Shown: one piece after another, positions 4,975 through 5,019 of the stretch
Layout of the letters: each line of letters opens with the position of its first letter
Numbering within the stretch: position 1 is the stretch's first letter
DNA from: Acidobacteriota bacterium
GTDB lineage: Bacteria; Acidobacteriota; Terriglobia; Terriglobales; Acidobacteriaceae
DNA length: 5,019 bases
Reading direction: 5' to 3'
Assembly (NCBI GenBank): GCA_019510535.1
Contig: JAEKKE010000360.1
Coordinates: 1 to 5,019 of the forward strand
The notes under the pieces: model-generated
What the model saw: only the letters and a program-made list of their open reading frames with translations
Databases searched by the model: none
Told to the model about the DNA's origin: nothing
Position numbers and translations under genes: made by a program

Positions 4975-5000
4975 GCTTCGCTCATCCTGTAGAACGAAGC
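4975..5000 (-). promoter_or_regulatory. Leader hairpin presenting the sigma-factor ribosome site
   Basis: On the minus strand GCTTCG (5000-4995) pairs with CGAAGC (4980-4975), and the 14-base loop contains AGGA, the only plausible Shine-Dalgarno. Folding would bring AGGA closer to the start codon at 4972. The stem is short, so this could be chance. Confidence 0.3.
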
Positions 5001-5019
5001 AACTCAAAACATATTGCAG

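Overview
The window looks like a piece of chromosome from an acidobacterium, most likely of the Terriglobia (Acidobacteriota). The basis is GC-rich coding sequence, a zinc-ribbon/XRE regulator of a type I associate with that group, and intergenic palindromes with GGCTTCAGCC and AGCTTCGC cores that I recall from those genomes. The assignment is an inference from memory, not from a search.

Left part (1-1961, + strand): the C-terminal three quarters of a type II NADH dehydrogenase, cut by the window edge and carrying a one-base frameshift near 654-656. It is followed by a DJ-1/PfpI protein resembling plant DJ-1D glyoxalase III. Between them sits a 223-bp foldback element (1122-1344) with near-perfect terminal inverted repeats and a TA duplication. 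Removing it in thought leaves the dehydrogenase stop codon intact and only about 26 bp before the DJ-1 start, so the two genes were probably adjacent members of one operon before it inserted.

Middle part (1962-3512): a strong hairpin separates the DJ-1 gene from a convergent minus-strand gene for a Cys4 zinc-ribbon plus XRE helix-turn-helix protein. A divergent intergenic region of about 290 bp leads to an HD-domain hydrolase on the + strand.

Right part (3513-5019): a 346-bp intergenic stretch made of nested palindromic repeats bounded by an inverted 21-nt pair. Then comes a tightly packed minus-strand operon: an ECF sigma factor, a two-helix membrane protein 3 bp behind it, and an overlapping 56-residue leucine-zipper-like microprotein (3859-4029) that size-based gene callers would easily miss. 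No classical zinc-binding anti-sigma factor is visible, so the membrane protein and the coiled-coil microprotein are the natural candidates for controlling the sigma factor. This operon and the foldback element are the most interesting parts of the window. I see no phage, CRISPR, toxin-antitoxin or RNA gene here.
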